Shown: positions 16,648 to 25,382 of the stretch, in pieces
Layout of the letters: each line of letters opens with the position of its first letter
Numbering within the stretch: the stretch's first letter is position 1
Source: Persicimonas caeni
Lineage (GTDB): Bacteria; Myxococcota_A; Bradymonadia; Bradymonadales; Bradymonadaceae
Reading direction: 5' to 3'
DNA: 64,000 nucleotides
Assembly (NCBI RefSeq): GCF_006517175.1
Contig: NZ_CP041186.1
Location: 1,136,001-1,200,000 of the forward strand
The notes under the pieces: model-generated
Told to the model about the DNA's origin: nothing
Database searches by the model: none
What the model saw: the letters and a program-made list of their open reading frames with translations, nothing else
Program-made: the position numbers and the translations under genes

Positions 16648-18891
16648 TCAGGGCGTCATGCCTTCTCCGCATTTGCAAGTCGGATTGGGGGGATTGCTCC
16701 CATTGCCCCAGCCGAGCACGTACTGCGTGAAGTTCTTACCTTCGATTTCGTCGCGGCTGTCAGTGGGACACGAGCAAACGTCTCGCTCGTAGCAGGCGGC
16801 AGCTTCGTAGCCTGAAGGCAGGGTGTAGCGGTCGCCGTTTTGCTTGCGCACGTTGTCCCAACTGGTGCTCAGGTTGTCGCGCACACCGTTGCAGTCATCG
16901 TCGACGCCGTTGCACACCTCGGGCATCGGCTCGAGTGGATCGCACTGCCAACTGCCACCGGAACAACTGCGTATCCCGATATTGCAACGATTGACCTCGC
17001 GTTTCATCGCCGCTTGCTCGGCCGATCCAGGGTTGTCTTCGTAATCGACGTGGCACAGCGAGCCGTCGCTCAACCCCTCGTCCACCAGACCGTCACAATC
17101 ATCGTCGATGCCGTTGCACGTCTCGGGAGACGGATCGCCCGGGGTCGCATCGCAGGCGATGGTGCCTTGGTTCGTGCAGTACTCACCTCCCTGACGCTCA
17201 CATGCGCCCACACCCGCCGAGCAGGTGCCGCCCTCGCCGACCAGATCGGTTGGGCAATTGCGTTCCGGACGACAGATGTCCATGCCCTGGTTGCAACGCC
17301 AGCGGCCCACCGGGCACTCGCATGTGCGCGCCGGCGGATTCATGTCCGAGCCGCTGCAGCCCGAGTTGGGCTGCTCACGGCACAGACACGCCAGCTGAAT
17401 GGAGACGTCGTTGCCATTGGGGTTGGTGACCAAACCGTCTCGAATCAACTGGCAATAGTCTCCCGAAGCCCCATCCGATCGGTCCAGAATTCGGATCGAG
17501 TTGTGCGCAGGAGACGCAAAATCCCAGCCTCGCGGACCACGCGGCGAGTCGATGTGGTAGACGCGCGTCGTCCCTCCCAGGTTGATCTTGAGGCAATCGT
17601 AGTCCGAACTCTTGCAGCCCTGCCATTGTTCGTCCCACGGCTGCGGACTGGTGGGCTCGGCGAACGCCGAGAGACTGAACGTGCACGAGATTTCGCGGGC
17701 AATGCCCGCCAGTGCCACCTTCAGAGCAGCCTCGTTGTCGGCTTGGTAGCTGCCGTCGCAGTTGCCGTCGAAGCTGCTCCAGTTGCCGGGATTGCTGCAG
17801 GGATCGCCGTTCGAGCATGTGCCGGTACCACCAGCCGCTGCGACCACGTCGTTGAACTCCTCGTCGGTGCCACCGCCAAAGCCCACCACGTACAACGGCG
17901 CGATGGCTCGGTGCTCGCAGGCTTTCTGGATCGTCTCGGTGTGGGCATCGGAGCCGAACGAAGCCGTCGTGGGTGCGCCGTCCGTAAGCAAGACGCCCGC
18001 CGAGCCTCCGGGAGCGTTCTTCACGGTCGCACTGTTCAGCATGCGGTGAATTGCCAGCGAAGTGGGCGTGCCCCCGGCGGGTCCGAGGCTGTTGAGCGTA
18101 TTCATGATCCGCCAGTTGGCGTTTGCACTCGCCTCGTGACGAATATTGGCCTGCGTCCCCTCGTACGTACCCAACCCAAACTCGACGGTGTCGGGGCTAC
18201 TCGCGGTCATATCGCGAGTGACCACGTCGATGGCGTCGACCGCAATGTCCCACTTCGAGCGAGTGACATTGGAGCACCACCAACTGCTCTCACGGTAATA
18301 GTCGACGCTGTCGAGCGAGTAGTTCGAGTAACGGGACGACAGGTAGTTGTCTAGACGGTCCCGGCACTGGTTGTCATTCGAGCAAGTATCGCAGTCGACA
18401 TCACCGCTGATCGATTTCGTGTTCGAGTAGGACATCGACCATCGCCTGATACCGCAGTAGTCGCCCCAGTGCTTATCCTCTGCGTAGTCCTCCAACAGAC
18501 CATCGGCTGCATTGCGGCAGTCATTGCGACTGCGGCACCAACTGCAATCAAAGGTCTTGGTCAGGCTATGCCAATCATCCCACCAGCCATCTTCCTCACA
18601 ATATTGTCCGCTGAATCGGCACGTGTGCTTGCCATAGAGCGTGGCGTCGTAATCGCATTGATTACAGGTGTTGCCCACCGTGACCTGACCGCCCATCGAG
18701 CCCGAACGGTCGAGCATCAACATCGCCTGGGGCGGAGGCAGCGTCTGAATATCGCTACCGGAGTCCGGATTACACATTTGGCCGCCGGAGTTGGTCCAAT
18801 GCCAGGCGTGAGCTTGCTGCCCTCCCACCATCAGCGCGGCGACTCCCAGACAGGCTGCGAGCAGCACATGAATTCGTTTTGTGGGTTTCAT
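16648..18891 (-). CDS. Secreted VWA protein with CNGxDDDCD repeats (module copy A)
   Basis: A 747-residue exported protein with a signal peptide of about 29 residues. The von Willebrand A fold starts at Leu-Met-Leu-Asp-Arg-Ser-Gly-Ser-Met (MIDAS, D61/S63/S65). It is interrupted by about 145 Cys-, Trp- and Tyr-rich residues before the fold resumes at Lys-Trp-Asp-Ile-Ala-Val-Asp-Ala. Gly-Val-Leu-Leu-Thr-Asp-Gly-Ala-Pro and a Gly-Gly-Thr-Pro-Thr segment complete the metal site. The C-terminal third has two Pro-Glu-x-Cys-Asn-Gly-x-Asp-Asp-Asp-Cys repeats (MopE/putative metal-binding type). It ends in Cys-x-Cys-Gly-Glu-Gly. It follows a lipoprotein gene by 75 bp and is paralogous to 20539-22581. 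Likely role: surface adhesion or metal binding. Confidence 0.75.
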   Translation of the reverse strand: MKPTKRIHVLLAACLGVAALMVGGQQAHAWHWTNSGGQMCNPDSGSDIQTLPPPQAMLMLDRSGSMGGQVTVGNTCNQCDYDATLYGKHTCRFSGQYCEEDGWWDDWHSLTKTFDCSWCRSRNDCRNAADGLLEDYAEDKHWGDYCGIRRWSMSYSNTKSISGDVDCDTCSNDNQCRDRLDNYLSSRYSNYSLDSVDYYRESSWWCSNVTRSKWDIAVDAIDVVTRDMTASSPDTVEFGLGTYEGTQANIRHEASANANWRIMNTLNSLGPAGGTPTSLAIHRMLNSATVKNAPGGSAGVLLTDGAPTTASFGSDAHTETIQKACEHRAIAPLYVVGFGGGTDEEFNDVVAAAGGTGTCSNGDPCSNPGNWSSFDGNCDGSYQADNEAALKVALAGIAREISCTFSLSAFAEPTSPQPWDEQWQGCKSSDYDCLKINLGGTTRVYHIDSPRGPRGWDFASPAHNSIRILDRSDGASGDYCQLIRDGLVTNPNGNDVSIQLACLCREQPNSGCSGSDMNPPARTCECPVGRWRCNQGMDICRPERNCPTDLVGEGGTCSAGVGACERQGGEYCTNQGTIACDATPGDPSPETCNGIDDDCDGLVDEGLSDGSLCHVDYEDNPGSAEQAAMKREVNRCNIGIRSCSGGSWQCDPLEPMPEVCNGVDDDCNGVRDNLSTSWDNVRKQNGDRYTLPSGYEAAACYERDVCSCPTDSRDEIEGKNFTQYVLGWGNGSNPPNPTCKCGEGMTP

Positions 18892-18966
18892 TGGCTATCT
18901 CTCATGCACAAACAAACAAGGAAATTACAAGTTCGTCTGGCTCTCACATGCCGATCGAGGGCCGTT

Positions 18967-20211
18967 CTACTTATACTCGAAGCTGTACTGGAAGGTCTCT
19001 CCACCGCTCGTCAGCTTGTCGACGACCACATAGTAGGTACCGTCTGCCGGAGCCACCCAATCGCCTTTCTCTGGAGACACGAACACGTCCACGCACTGGT
19101 AAGGATTCGCCCCACATCCGTTGAGAATGAACACGGCGTTGACATTGGAGTCGCCCGTCTGGGCGTCAATGTTGATGGTCTGGCCTTGAACCAAATTCGG
19201 GAAGCGAAAGACCACCTCACGCCCCGGCGTGGGTACCGTCGAGCCGTCGCCGAGCGCGCAGAACGTCTCGCCGTCGAAGTCGATGCTATTCGTGTAGGCT
19301 TTGAGATCGCCGGTAAACGTAGCCGTTGCGGTGACATCGATTGCTTGGTCGCAGAAATCGCCCAGGCAGGCCGATCCATCCGCACAACTATCGGCGCACG
19401 CAAATACCTGGCTCTGATTGCCTCCGGTGCAAATCTCCATCTCGCCGTTGGTGCACACACTTTGGCCCAATGGGCAGGATTCACCTGAAGCACTCAGCTC
19501 GATCGTAAAATCTGAGCTTCGGCCCACGTCTTGCTCGACGACCATCCATACATCGGTATTCGCCGGCACGAAGAGGCTCGATCCAGCGTCATAGCAGCGC
19601 TGCTGCGATGCCTGTTGGGTGCACGTGCTGCGAAATTCAATCTTGCCATCGGCCTGGCCCACCCACGTCTCTTGGAACTGAACGAGGCTATCCTCGGCCA
19701 CGGTGAACTTGAAGATCTTTTCGGGCCCCGTATCCCCCGAGCATGAGGCGGCCAAGACATCGGATTCGCCCAGAAAAGAGCCTGTGGCGGTCAACGTGTT
19801 CGAAGTCGTCAGCGTCCCCAGATCTTCGGCCAACTGACACTTGTTCTCCGCGGTGGCTTCAACGCATGAACCATCCATGCACAACTCGCCGACCGCACAC
19901 GGAGTCTCCGGACAAGTGGTCGGAGTATCACCGCCGTCACTGCCGTCAGAATCCGCGGCGTCTCCAGCGTCATCGGGGGTGTCCCCGTCCGTGCCGTCGG
20001 TGGCATCGGAGGCATCCGGAGTCGTCACATCTCCTGCGTCGGTCGCGCCTCCATCACTCGCGCCCCCATCGGTCCGGGAGTTGTTCCCGTTGTTATTATT
20101 GCCGCCCACAATGTTACTGGCGCCCCCCTCGGGACCGTCGTCGGATCCGCAACCGGCGACCAGTGCCATCGCGAGGAGCGTTGCGGTAATGACCTTCCAG
20201 TTTTTCTTCAT
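18967..20211 (-). CDS. Asp/Asn-rich lipoprotein of the duplicated module (copy A)
   Basis: A 414-residue lipoprotein. The ATG at 20211 gives Met-Lys-Lys-Asn-Trp-Lys, a hydrophobic run and a Leu-Val-Ala-Gly-Cys lipobox; the 34 codons before it are not conserved as protein. A long Asp/Gly/Asn/Thr-rich linker (about 25-110) is followed by a Cys-rich Pro-Cys-x-Val-Gly-Glu-Leu-Cys-x-Asp-Gly-Ser-Cys segment. Two beta-rich domains follow, ending Tyr-Tyr-Val-Val-Val-Asp-Lys, similar to bacterial pre-peptidase (PPC) sandwiches. It is closely similar throughout to 22659-23882. It is probably displayed on the outer membrane together with the VWA protein encoded next. Confidence 0.7.
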   Translation of the reverse strand: MKKNWKVITATLLAMALVAGCGSDDGPEGGASNIVGGNNNNGNNSRTDGGASDGGATDAGDVTTPDASDATDGTDGDTPDDAGDAADSDGSDGGDTPTTCPETPCAVGELCMDGSCVEATAENKCQLAEDLGTLTTSNTLTATGSFLGESDVLAASCSGDTGPEKIFKFTVAEDSLVQFQETWVGQADGKIEFRSTCTQQASQQRCYDAGSSLFVPANTDVWMVVEQDVGRSSDFTIELSASGESCPLGQSVCTNGEMEICTGGNQSQVFACADSCADGSACLGDFCDQAIDVTATATFTGDLKAYTNSIDFDGETFCALGDGSTVPTPGREVVFRFPNLVQGQTINIDAQTGDSNVNAVFILNGCGANPYQCVDVFVSPEKGDWVAPADGTYYVVVDKLTSGGETFQYSFEYK

Positions 20212-20325
20212 GATATTCACTCGAGCTTCGTCCGAGGTGCAAAGCGTTGAGGAGACGAGAAAGAGGCTCCCCCGGCGAACGCCGTTGACCATAAGGAACA
20301 ACCTTTCGGTCAAACAGCTACATTA

Positions 20326-20354
20326 AGCTTACAAAATCGCACATCAATCTTCAA
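20326..20354 (-). promoter_or_regulatory. Candidate promoter for module copy A
   Basis: On the minus strand TTGAAG (20354-20349) and TAAGCT (20331-20326) are 17 bp apart, about 115 bp before the lipoprotein start. The -10 match is weak. Confidence 0.3.
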
Positions 20355-20473
20355 CATAATGCCTGAGAAAACCTGCGCTGTATTCTCACGCCGGAGTCTC
20401 TTGATTTCGTCGAGATGAGGCGCCATGACGCCTGTGAGTAGACTGAGCCCCCCTCCTCGACGCTGCCCTTCAA

Positions 20474-20510
20474 TAAAAAACCGGGAACGGACATCCAGTC
20501 CGCCCCCGGT
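20474..20510 (-). terminator. Terminator of module copy B
   Basis: A GC stem (20480-20492 with 20498-20510) is followed on the minus strand by a run of T. It lies just past the stop codon of the VWA gene at 20539-22581. Confidence 0.8.
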
Positions 20511-20538
20511 CGAGGTGATTAGTTATACAGACCTGTAA

Positions 20539-22581
20539 TCACGGCCGAAGCCCCTCCCCGCACACGCAGGTGGGATCGGGAGGGTTACTGCCGTTGGCCC
20601 AACCGGCCACATAGCTCGAGAAATCGGTCCCCTCGATATCGTCGCGAGCGCCGTTGGGACACGAGCACACGTCGCGCTCGTAACAGGCCGCGGCAGCGTA
20701 TTCTGACGGCAGCGTGTAGGGGTCGCCGTTTTCATCGACGACGAGATCCCAACTCGTACTCAGGTTGTCGACGCTGCCGTTGCAGTCGTCGTCGAGGCCG
20801 TTGCACACTTCGGGCATCGCGCCAAACGGCGCGCACGCGGGCGTGCCGCTGTCGCACAAGAACTCGCCCAAATTGCACCGATTGACCTCGTTGGAAATCA
20901 TCAACTGTTCATCTGCGCATGCACCACCGACGCAGTCGACGTGGCAGAGTCCACCGATATCGAGCCCGCCCGGTGTGTTGTCATCGGCGCCGATCGCCTC
21001 GTCGGCTGCGCCGCCGCAGTCATTGTCGAGCCCGTCGCACACCTCCGGCTGCGGCGTGCCGGCCACCGCGTCGCACTCGGGTAGTCCGTCGATGCACTGG
21101 ATGGTGCCGGTATTGGCGCACTCTCCGACGCCCACAGTGCACGCATCGCCCTCGCCGGTCTTGTCGGCCGGGTTGCCGTTGTCGTTGACGCAGGGCTCGC
21201 GCGGCTCGCACACGTCCGTTCCCTGTACACATACCCAATTGCCAACCTGGCAATCACACGCCCCCGGCGGCGGGACCATATCGCCCGCCGAGCAGTTCCC
21301 ACCCGCCGTTTGAGTGCACATGCACGCACGCGTAATCGAGATGTCGTTTTCGTCGGGATCGCTCAAGTAGCCACTCTTGAGCTTCTGGCAGTAATCGTCG
21401 GCGGCGCCGTCGGCCATGTCGAGCAGTCGGATCTGGGTGTGATTCGTCGACGCCCAGGCCCATCCCACGGGCGCGTTGGTCGAACTGGTGTGGTAAATGC
21501 GTTGGTTGACCGCTCCGTTGAGCTGAATCTGCAGACAGTCATAGTTGGCGCATCCCTGATTGGGATCGTCCCACTCGGGATTTGCCGGATCGGTCGCCAG
21601 CGCACTGATATCGAAGGTGCACGCGATCTGGTTGCTGATCTGGTTGAGCGCGTTCTGAAACTCGGTCTGGTTTTCCGCCTGGTAGCTGCCCGTGCATTTA
21701 CCCGTCCAGTAGGTCGCATCGTACTGGTAGGTGCCGCTCGCACAGGGGTCGCCGCCATTGGTGCAACTGCCGGTGCCGCCGGCCCCCGCCAAAACGTCGT
21801 TGAACGCCTTGTCGGTGCCTCCGCCAAAGCCAATCACGTACAGCGGCGCCGTCGCGCGGTGCTCGCACGCAGCCTGAATCACAGCGCTGCGTGCGTTGTC
21901 GGGCTCACCGTCCGTCACCAGAATACCGGCCGCACCGGTGGGCGCGCTCTGAATGGTGGTGCTCAAGTGCGCGGTGTCGATCGCCGTAGCCATGGGCGTG
22001 CCGCCCCCCGGCGACGTGTTGTTGAGCACGGCCATGATGTCGGGGTGGCGATCCTCCGCCGCCTCCAGATGAATCGTCGCCCCAGTGCCGTGGAACAATC
22101 CCAACCCAAAGCGCACGTCGTCGGGAAGCGCTTGCGTCAGATCGAACGTAATCGCGTCGATGGCCGCGACGGCAGCCTCCCAGAGCGATTGGACCCCATC
22201 ACAACTGCGCCAACCCAAATATGCGGTGCTGTTGATGGTGTATGTCGAACCCGAACCGCTCAGGTAGTCGGACAGCATCGTCTCGCACATCAGCGCGTCG
22301 GTGCACCCGTCGCATACATACTCGTAGCCAACATAGGTGCGCCCATCGATGGAGCCGTCGAAGCTGCAAATATCTCCGCCGCAGGTCTGCGACGGGTTAT
22401 CCATCGAGCCGCTGCGGTCGAGCATGATCATCGACTGGGGAGGCTCGGCCACGCCGGTCTCGAAGCCGGCCGCCGGCGCACATGTCCCGTCGTCAAAGTT
22501 CCAGCCCAGCGCCGGCGAGACGACCAAGAATGCAGCCACCAACGAGAACCAAAAGATCTTTGTGTTCGCTTTACGCCTCAT
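20539..22581 (-). CDS. Secreted VWA protein with CNGxDDDCD repeats (module copy B)
   Basis: A 680-residue paralogue of the protein at 16648-18891. The ATG at 22581 has GGAG seven bases upstream and begins Met-Arg-Arg-Lys-Ala-Asn with a clean signal peptide. The MIDAS is Met-Leu-Asp-Arg-Ser-Gly-Ser-Met. The Cys-rich insertion that follows is only about half as long as in copy A. Gly-Ile-Leu-Val-Thr-Asp-Gly-Glu-Pro and Gly-Phe-Gly-Gly-Gly-Thr-Asp-Lys are shared with the paralogue. Two Pro-Glu-Val-Cys-x-Gly-Leu-Asp-x-Asp-Cys repeats and a Cys-Val-Cys-Gly-Glu-Gly end follow. It is preceded by its lipoprotein partner at 77 bp. Confidence 0.75.
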   Translation of the reverse strand: MRRKANTKIFWFSLVAAFLVVSPALGWNFDDGTCAPAAGFETGVAEPPQSMIMLDRSGSMDNPSQTCGGDICSFDGSIDGRTYVGYEYVCDGCTDALMCETMLSDYLSGSGSTYTINSTAYLGWRSCDGVQSLWEAAVAAIDAITFDLTQALPDDVRFGLGLFHGTGATIHLEAAEDRHPDIMAVLNNTSPGGGTPMATAIDTAHLSTTIQSAPTGAAGILVTDGEPDNARSAVIQAACEHRATAPLYVIGFGGGTDKAFNDVLAGAGGTGSCTNGGDPCASGTYQYDATYWTGKCTGSYQAENQTEFQNALNQISNQIACTFDISALATDPANPEWDDPNQGCANYDCLQIQLNGAVNQRIYHTSSTNAPVGWAWASTNHTQIRLLDMADGAADDYCQKLKSGYLSDPDENDISITRACMCTQTAGGNCSAGDMVPPPGACDCQVGNWVCVQGTDVCEPREPCVNDNGNPADKTGEGDACTVGVGECANTGTIQCIDGLPECDAVAGTPQPEVCDGLDNDCGGAADEAIGADDNTPGGLDIGGLCHVDCVGGACADEQLMISNEVNRCNLGEFLCDSGTPACAPFGAMPEVCNGLDDDCNGSVDNLSTSWDLVVDENGDPYTLPSEYAAAACYERDVCSCPNGARDDIEGTDFSSYVAGWANGSNPPDPTCVCGEGLRP

Positions 22582-22658
22582 ACCGCCACTCCAAGCCTTC
22601 GAAAATTCACATTCACTCATCACTCGACACAGGCACTTGCGGCCGCGACCGCCGAAGC

Positions 22659-23882
22659 TCAGGGCCCGGTGATATCGAACCCGTAGCTAAAGCTGCCGGC
22701 TGTGGTCGATTGCTTGTCGATGATGACGAAATAGCTCTCATCACTGACGCCACTCGGCACCGTCCACGCGACCGAACTGTTCGTCCCCGACGCCACGAAG
22801 GCTTCTTCGCAGACGATCGACTGCGAGCAACTCGGAGCGATGAAGATGCCGACGTTGGGCCCCGTGTTGATCGTCACCGTCTGACCGGCGTCGAGTCCCT
22901 GCAGCTCGAAGATCACTTCACGTCCGGGGGTGGACACCGTGGAGGTATCGACGGTGCACAAACTGTTATTCGAAAAGTCGATATTGGCCTGGTAGGCGCC
23001 GAGGTCGCCGCCGAAGCTCGCCGAGCCCGAAACCGCAATGGCGTTCGAGCACAGGCTCCCGGAGCACACTTCGGCGTCGGCGCAGGTGTCGGCACACGCG
23101 AATGTCTGGCTGCTCGTGCCGCCGGTGCACACCTCGAAGGTGCCGGCATCACAACGCTCGACGCCCGCCGGACACGTCTCTTCGGCCGCGCTCAACGTGA
23201 AATCAAAATCGTTGCCGCGCCCGAGCGTCTGCTCGACGACGAGGTAGACGGTCGTGCCAGCCGCCACTGACAAGTCGTTGTTGCCATCGAAGCAACTGAC
23301 ATCCTCGTCCGCCGGGCTCTCACAGGCGTTCTGGCGGAACTCGAAGACCGCGTCGAACTGTTCGGGGAAATCGCTCTCGAAGCTGACCAGGCTGTCCTGG
23401 GCGACGTCGAACTTGTAGACGACCTCGTTGCCACCGCTCGAGCAGGTTGCCGTCAGCACATCACTCGCCTCGGCGGTCGTGCTCGAGACGACAATCGGTG
23501 AGTCGAGCGTAAGCGTGCCGAGATCTTCGGCGAGTTGGCATTTGCGCGCAGGCGTCTCCTCCAGGCAGGTGCCGTCCACGCAGACCTCTCCGGCTTGGCA
23601 GCTAACCTCTTGACAGCTCGTATCGCCGGGGTCAGCGTCGGCGTCGGGCGCATCCGTCGCAGCGTCACCTTCGCTCAAATCACCGTCGGTGACCGAAGCA
23701 TCGGCGTCGCCGGTATCGCCGACATCGGGCGCATCGGCATTCCCGGCGTCGAGGCTGACGTCGTTCTCGTTATTCGGCCCTTGCACGCCGCCATTGCCGG
23801 GACCGTCTTCCTCACCGCCACATGCGGCTGTACTGCCGACAAAGAGCAACGCCGCAGCGACGATCATCCACCTTCTCGTCAT
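22659..23882 (-). CDS. Asp-rich lipoprotein of the duplicated module (copy B)
   Basis: A 407-residue lipoprotein starting at the ATG at 23882 (Met-Thr-Arg-Arg-Trp-Met, Ser-Thr-Ala-Ala-Cys lipobox). It has the same layout as copy A: an acidic Asp/Ala linker, a Cys-rich Ser-Cys-Gln-Ala-Gly-Glu-Val-Cys-Val-Asp-Gly-Thr-Cys segment, then two beta-sandwich-like domains with matching cysteines. The Lys-Cys-Gln-Leu-Ala-Glu-Asp-Leu-Gly-Thr-Leu block is identical in both. The end (Tyr-Phe-Val-Ile-Ile-Asp-Lys) matches copy A in kind. Function is unknown; the pairing with a VWA gene suggests a shared surface structure. Confidence 0.7.
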   Translation of the reverse strand: MTRRWMIVAAALLFVGSTAACGGEEDGPGNGGVQGPNNENDVSLDAGNADAPDVGDTGDADASVTDGDLSEGDAATDAPDADADPGDTSCQEVSCQAGEVCVDGTCLEETPARKCQLAEDLGTLTLDSPIVVSSTTAEASDVLTATCSSGGNEVVYKFDVAQDSLVSFESDFPEQFDAVFEFRQNACESPADEDVSCFDGNNDLSVAAGTTVYLVVEQTLGRGNDFDFTLSAAEETCPAGVERCDAGTFEVCTGGTSSQTFACADTCADAEVCSGSLCSNAIAVSGSASFGGDLGAYQANIDFSNNSLCTVDTSTVSTPGREVIFELQGLDAGQTVTINTGPNVGIFIAPSCSQSIVCEEAFVASGTNSSVAWTVPSGVSDESYFVIIDKQSTTAGSFSYGFDITGP

Positions 23883-24226
23883 GGATTTCACTCGAGCCTC
23901 ATCCGAAGCAAATATCTGGTTAGCCGGCAACGCCACGCCGGCGACACTGAGCAACCGCTTTCTCAGAGCAGAACAAACACTCAGGCTCTACTAAACAATT
24001 TGTCGAGAACGGGGGTCGACCCCACAAACGAGTATACAGATCTGCCAGTCGCAATGCCAACCTTTGAGGCAAAATATCCCGCCCTGAAGGCCATACAGGG
24101 CCACTTCAACGCATCTCCCGCCCCTCTAATTTGAAGAAAAAATTTTATCTTCAGCTAACAACCAAAGACGGCCTTGTATACTACTACAAGATTAGAGGCC
24201 AACAATGTGATTCGTGAAGAAAAGGT
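23883..24226. other. AT-richer intergenic stretch with inverted repeats
   Basis: This 344-bp gap lies between module copy B and kamA. It contains a 12-bp GGGGTCGACCCC palindrome (24012-24023). Past kamA there is an AT-rich hairpin nested in CCTCTAAT (24123-24130) and ATTAGAGG (24191-24198), which could end kamA transcription. No gene is supported. Confidence 0.4.
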
Positions 24227-25372
24227 TCAATTGGAGGTGGGATCGACGTCGAAGAACTCGAACGTTTCACCGGCCCAGTTACGGAAGACGACGTGCTGTC
24301 CCCCGTCGGCCGCCTCGCGCGACACGATATATTGGGGCACCAACTCGACCTTTCCGCCGCCGCCGGGCAAGTCGACCACGAAGTCGGGCACGCCCATGCC
24401 TCCAATGCGGCCGCGCAGATGGTCGAGGATGGACAGGCCGGTCTTCAGGGGCGTGCGAAAGTGTGTGATCCCCTCGGACATGTCGCACTGCAGGATGTAG
24501 TAGGGACGACAGCCATGGGTGAGGAGCTTTCGGTTGAGCTCGAGGACCGTCTCGGGGTCGTCGTTGACGCCTTTGAGGAGAACCATCTGATTGCCGAGCA
24601 CACAGCCGGCGCGCACGAGTTTGTCGAGGGCGCGACAGGCGTCCTCTCCCAACTCACGCGGATGGTTGAAGTGGGTATGCAGGTAAACGGGCGCGACGTC
24701 GGCCAACAACTCGCACAACTCGTCGGTGATGCGCTGCGGCAGCGTCACCGGATTGCGCGTGCCCAGCCGAATGACCTCGACGTGCTCGATAGCGCGCAGG
24801 GCGCGCAGAATCTCGGCCAGGCGCGCATCGCTCAACGTCAGCGGATCTCCGCCGGAGACGAGCACGTCGCGCACTTCGGGGGTGTTTCGAATATAGGTCA
24901 GCCCAGCTTCGATCTGCGCACGGGAGGCTGCGGTGGTCGGATCGGAGACTTTGCGCTTTCGGGTGCAGTGGCGGCAATAAACCGGACAGTTGTGGCTCAC
25001 ATAAAAGAGCACCCGGTCGGGGTACCGATGAGTGAGCCCCGGCACCGGCATATGGGCCTCTTCGGCGAGGGGGTCTTCGAGCTCGAAGGGCTGCGTTTCG
25101 AGCTCTCCCGGCTGCGGCAAGGCCTGCAGACGCACCGGACACCCCGGGTCGCTCGGGTCGATGAGCGAGGCGTAATGCGGCGTCACCGCCACCCGGAACG
25201 CCCCACAGCTGTCGGCAAAAGCTCGACGCTCCTCATCGGTCAGCTCGACGACCTGCTCCACCTGCTCGAGCGTGCGCAGGCGGTTTCGCTGCTGCCAATG
25301 CCAGTCATTCCACTGCTCACGAGTGACCGACTTCCACAGGGCAGCTCGATTGTCGTAGGTCGAATTCGCCAT
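24227..25372 (-). CDS. kamA: KamA family lysine 2,3-aminomutase (radical SAM, PLP)
   Basis: A 381-residue protein starting at the ATG at 25372, 10 bp after the SDR gene ends. It carries the radical SAM cluster Cys-x3-Cys-x2-Cys (C129, C133, C136). The PLP lysine is K341 in Pro-Gly-Gly-Gly-Gly-Lys. Asp298 (Cys-Asp-Met-Ser-Glu-Gly) and Asp330 (Val-Pro-Asp-Phe) lie where the clostridial enzyme binds the lysine substrate. It therefore probably makes L-beta-lysine, used as a compatible solute precursor or in lysine catabolism. The EF-P modifying homologue EpmB is a less likely alternative, since no epmA or efp is nearby. Confidence 0.88.
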   Translation of the reverse strand: MANSTYDNRAALWKSVTREQWNDWHWQQRNRLRTLEQVEQVVELTDEERRAFADSCGAFRVAVTPHYASLIDPSDPGCPVRLQALPQPGELETQPFELEDPLAEEAHMPVPGLTHRYPDRVLFYVSHNCPVYCRHCTRKRKVSDPTTAASRAQIEAGLTYIRNTPEVRDVLVSGGDPLTLSDARLAEILRALRAIEHVEVIRLGTRNPVTLPQRITDELCELLADVAPVYLHTHFNHPRELGEDACRALDKLVRAGCVLGNQMVLLKGVNDDPETVLELNRKLLTHGCRPYYILQCDMSEGITHFRTPLKTGLSILDHLRGRIGGMGVPDFVVDLPGGGGKVELVPQYIVSREAADGGQHVVFRNWAGETFEFFDVDPTSN

Positions 25373-25382
25373 GAGGCTCAAC

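Larger units (their letters stand above)
20212..20538. other. Spacer between the two module copies
   Basis: This 327-bp gap holds a terminator for the upstream VWA gene (20474-20510), a weak promoter pair (20326-20354) and a leader motif shared with the paralogous lipoprotein gene next to the start codon. No gene is supported. Confidence 0.55.
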
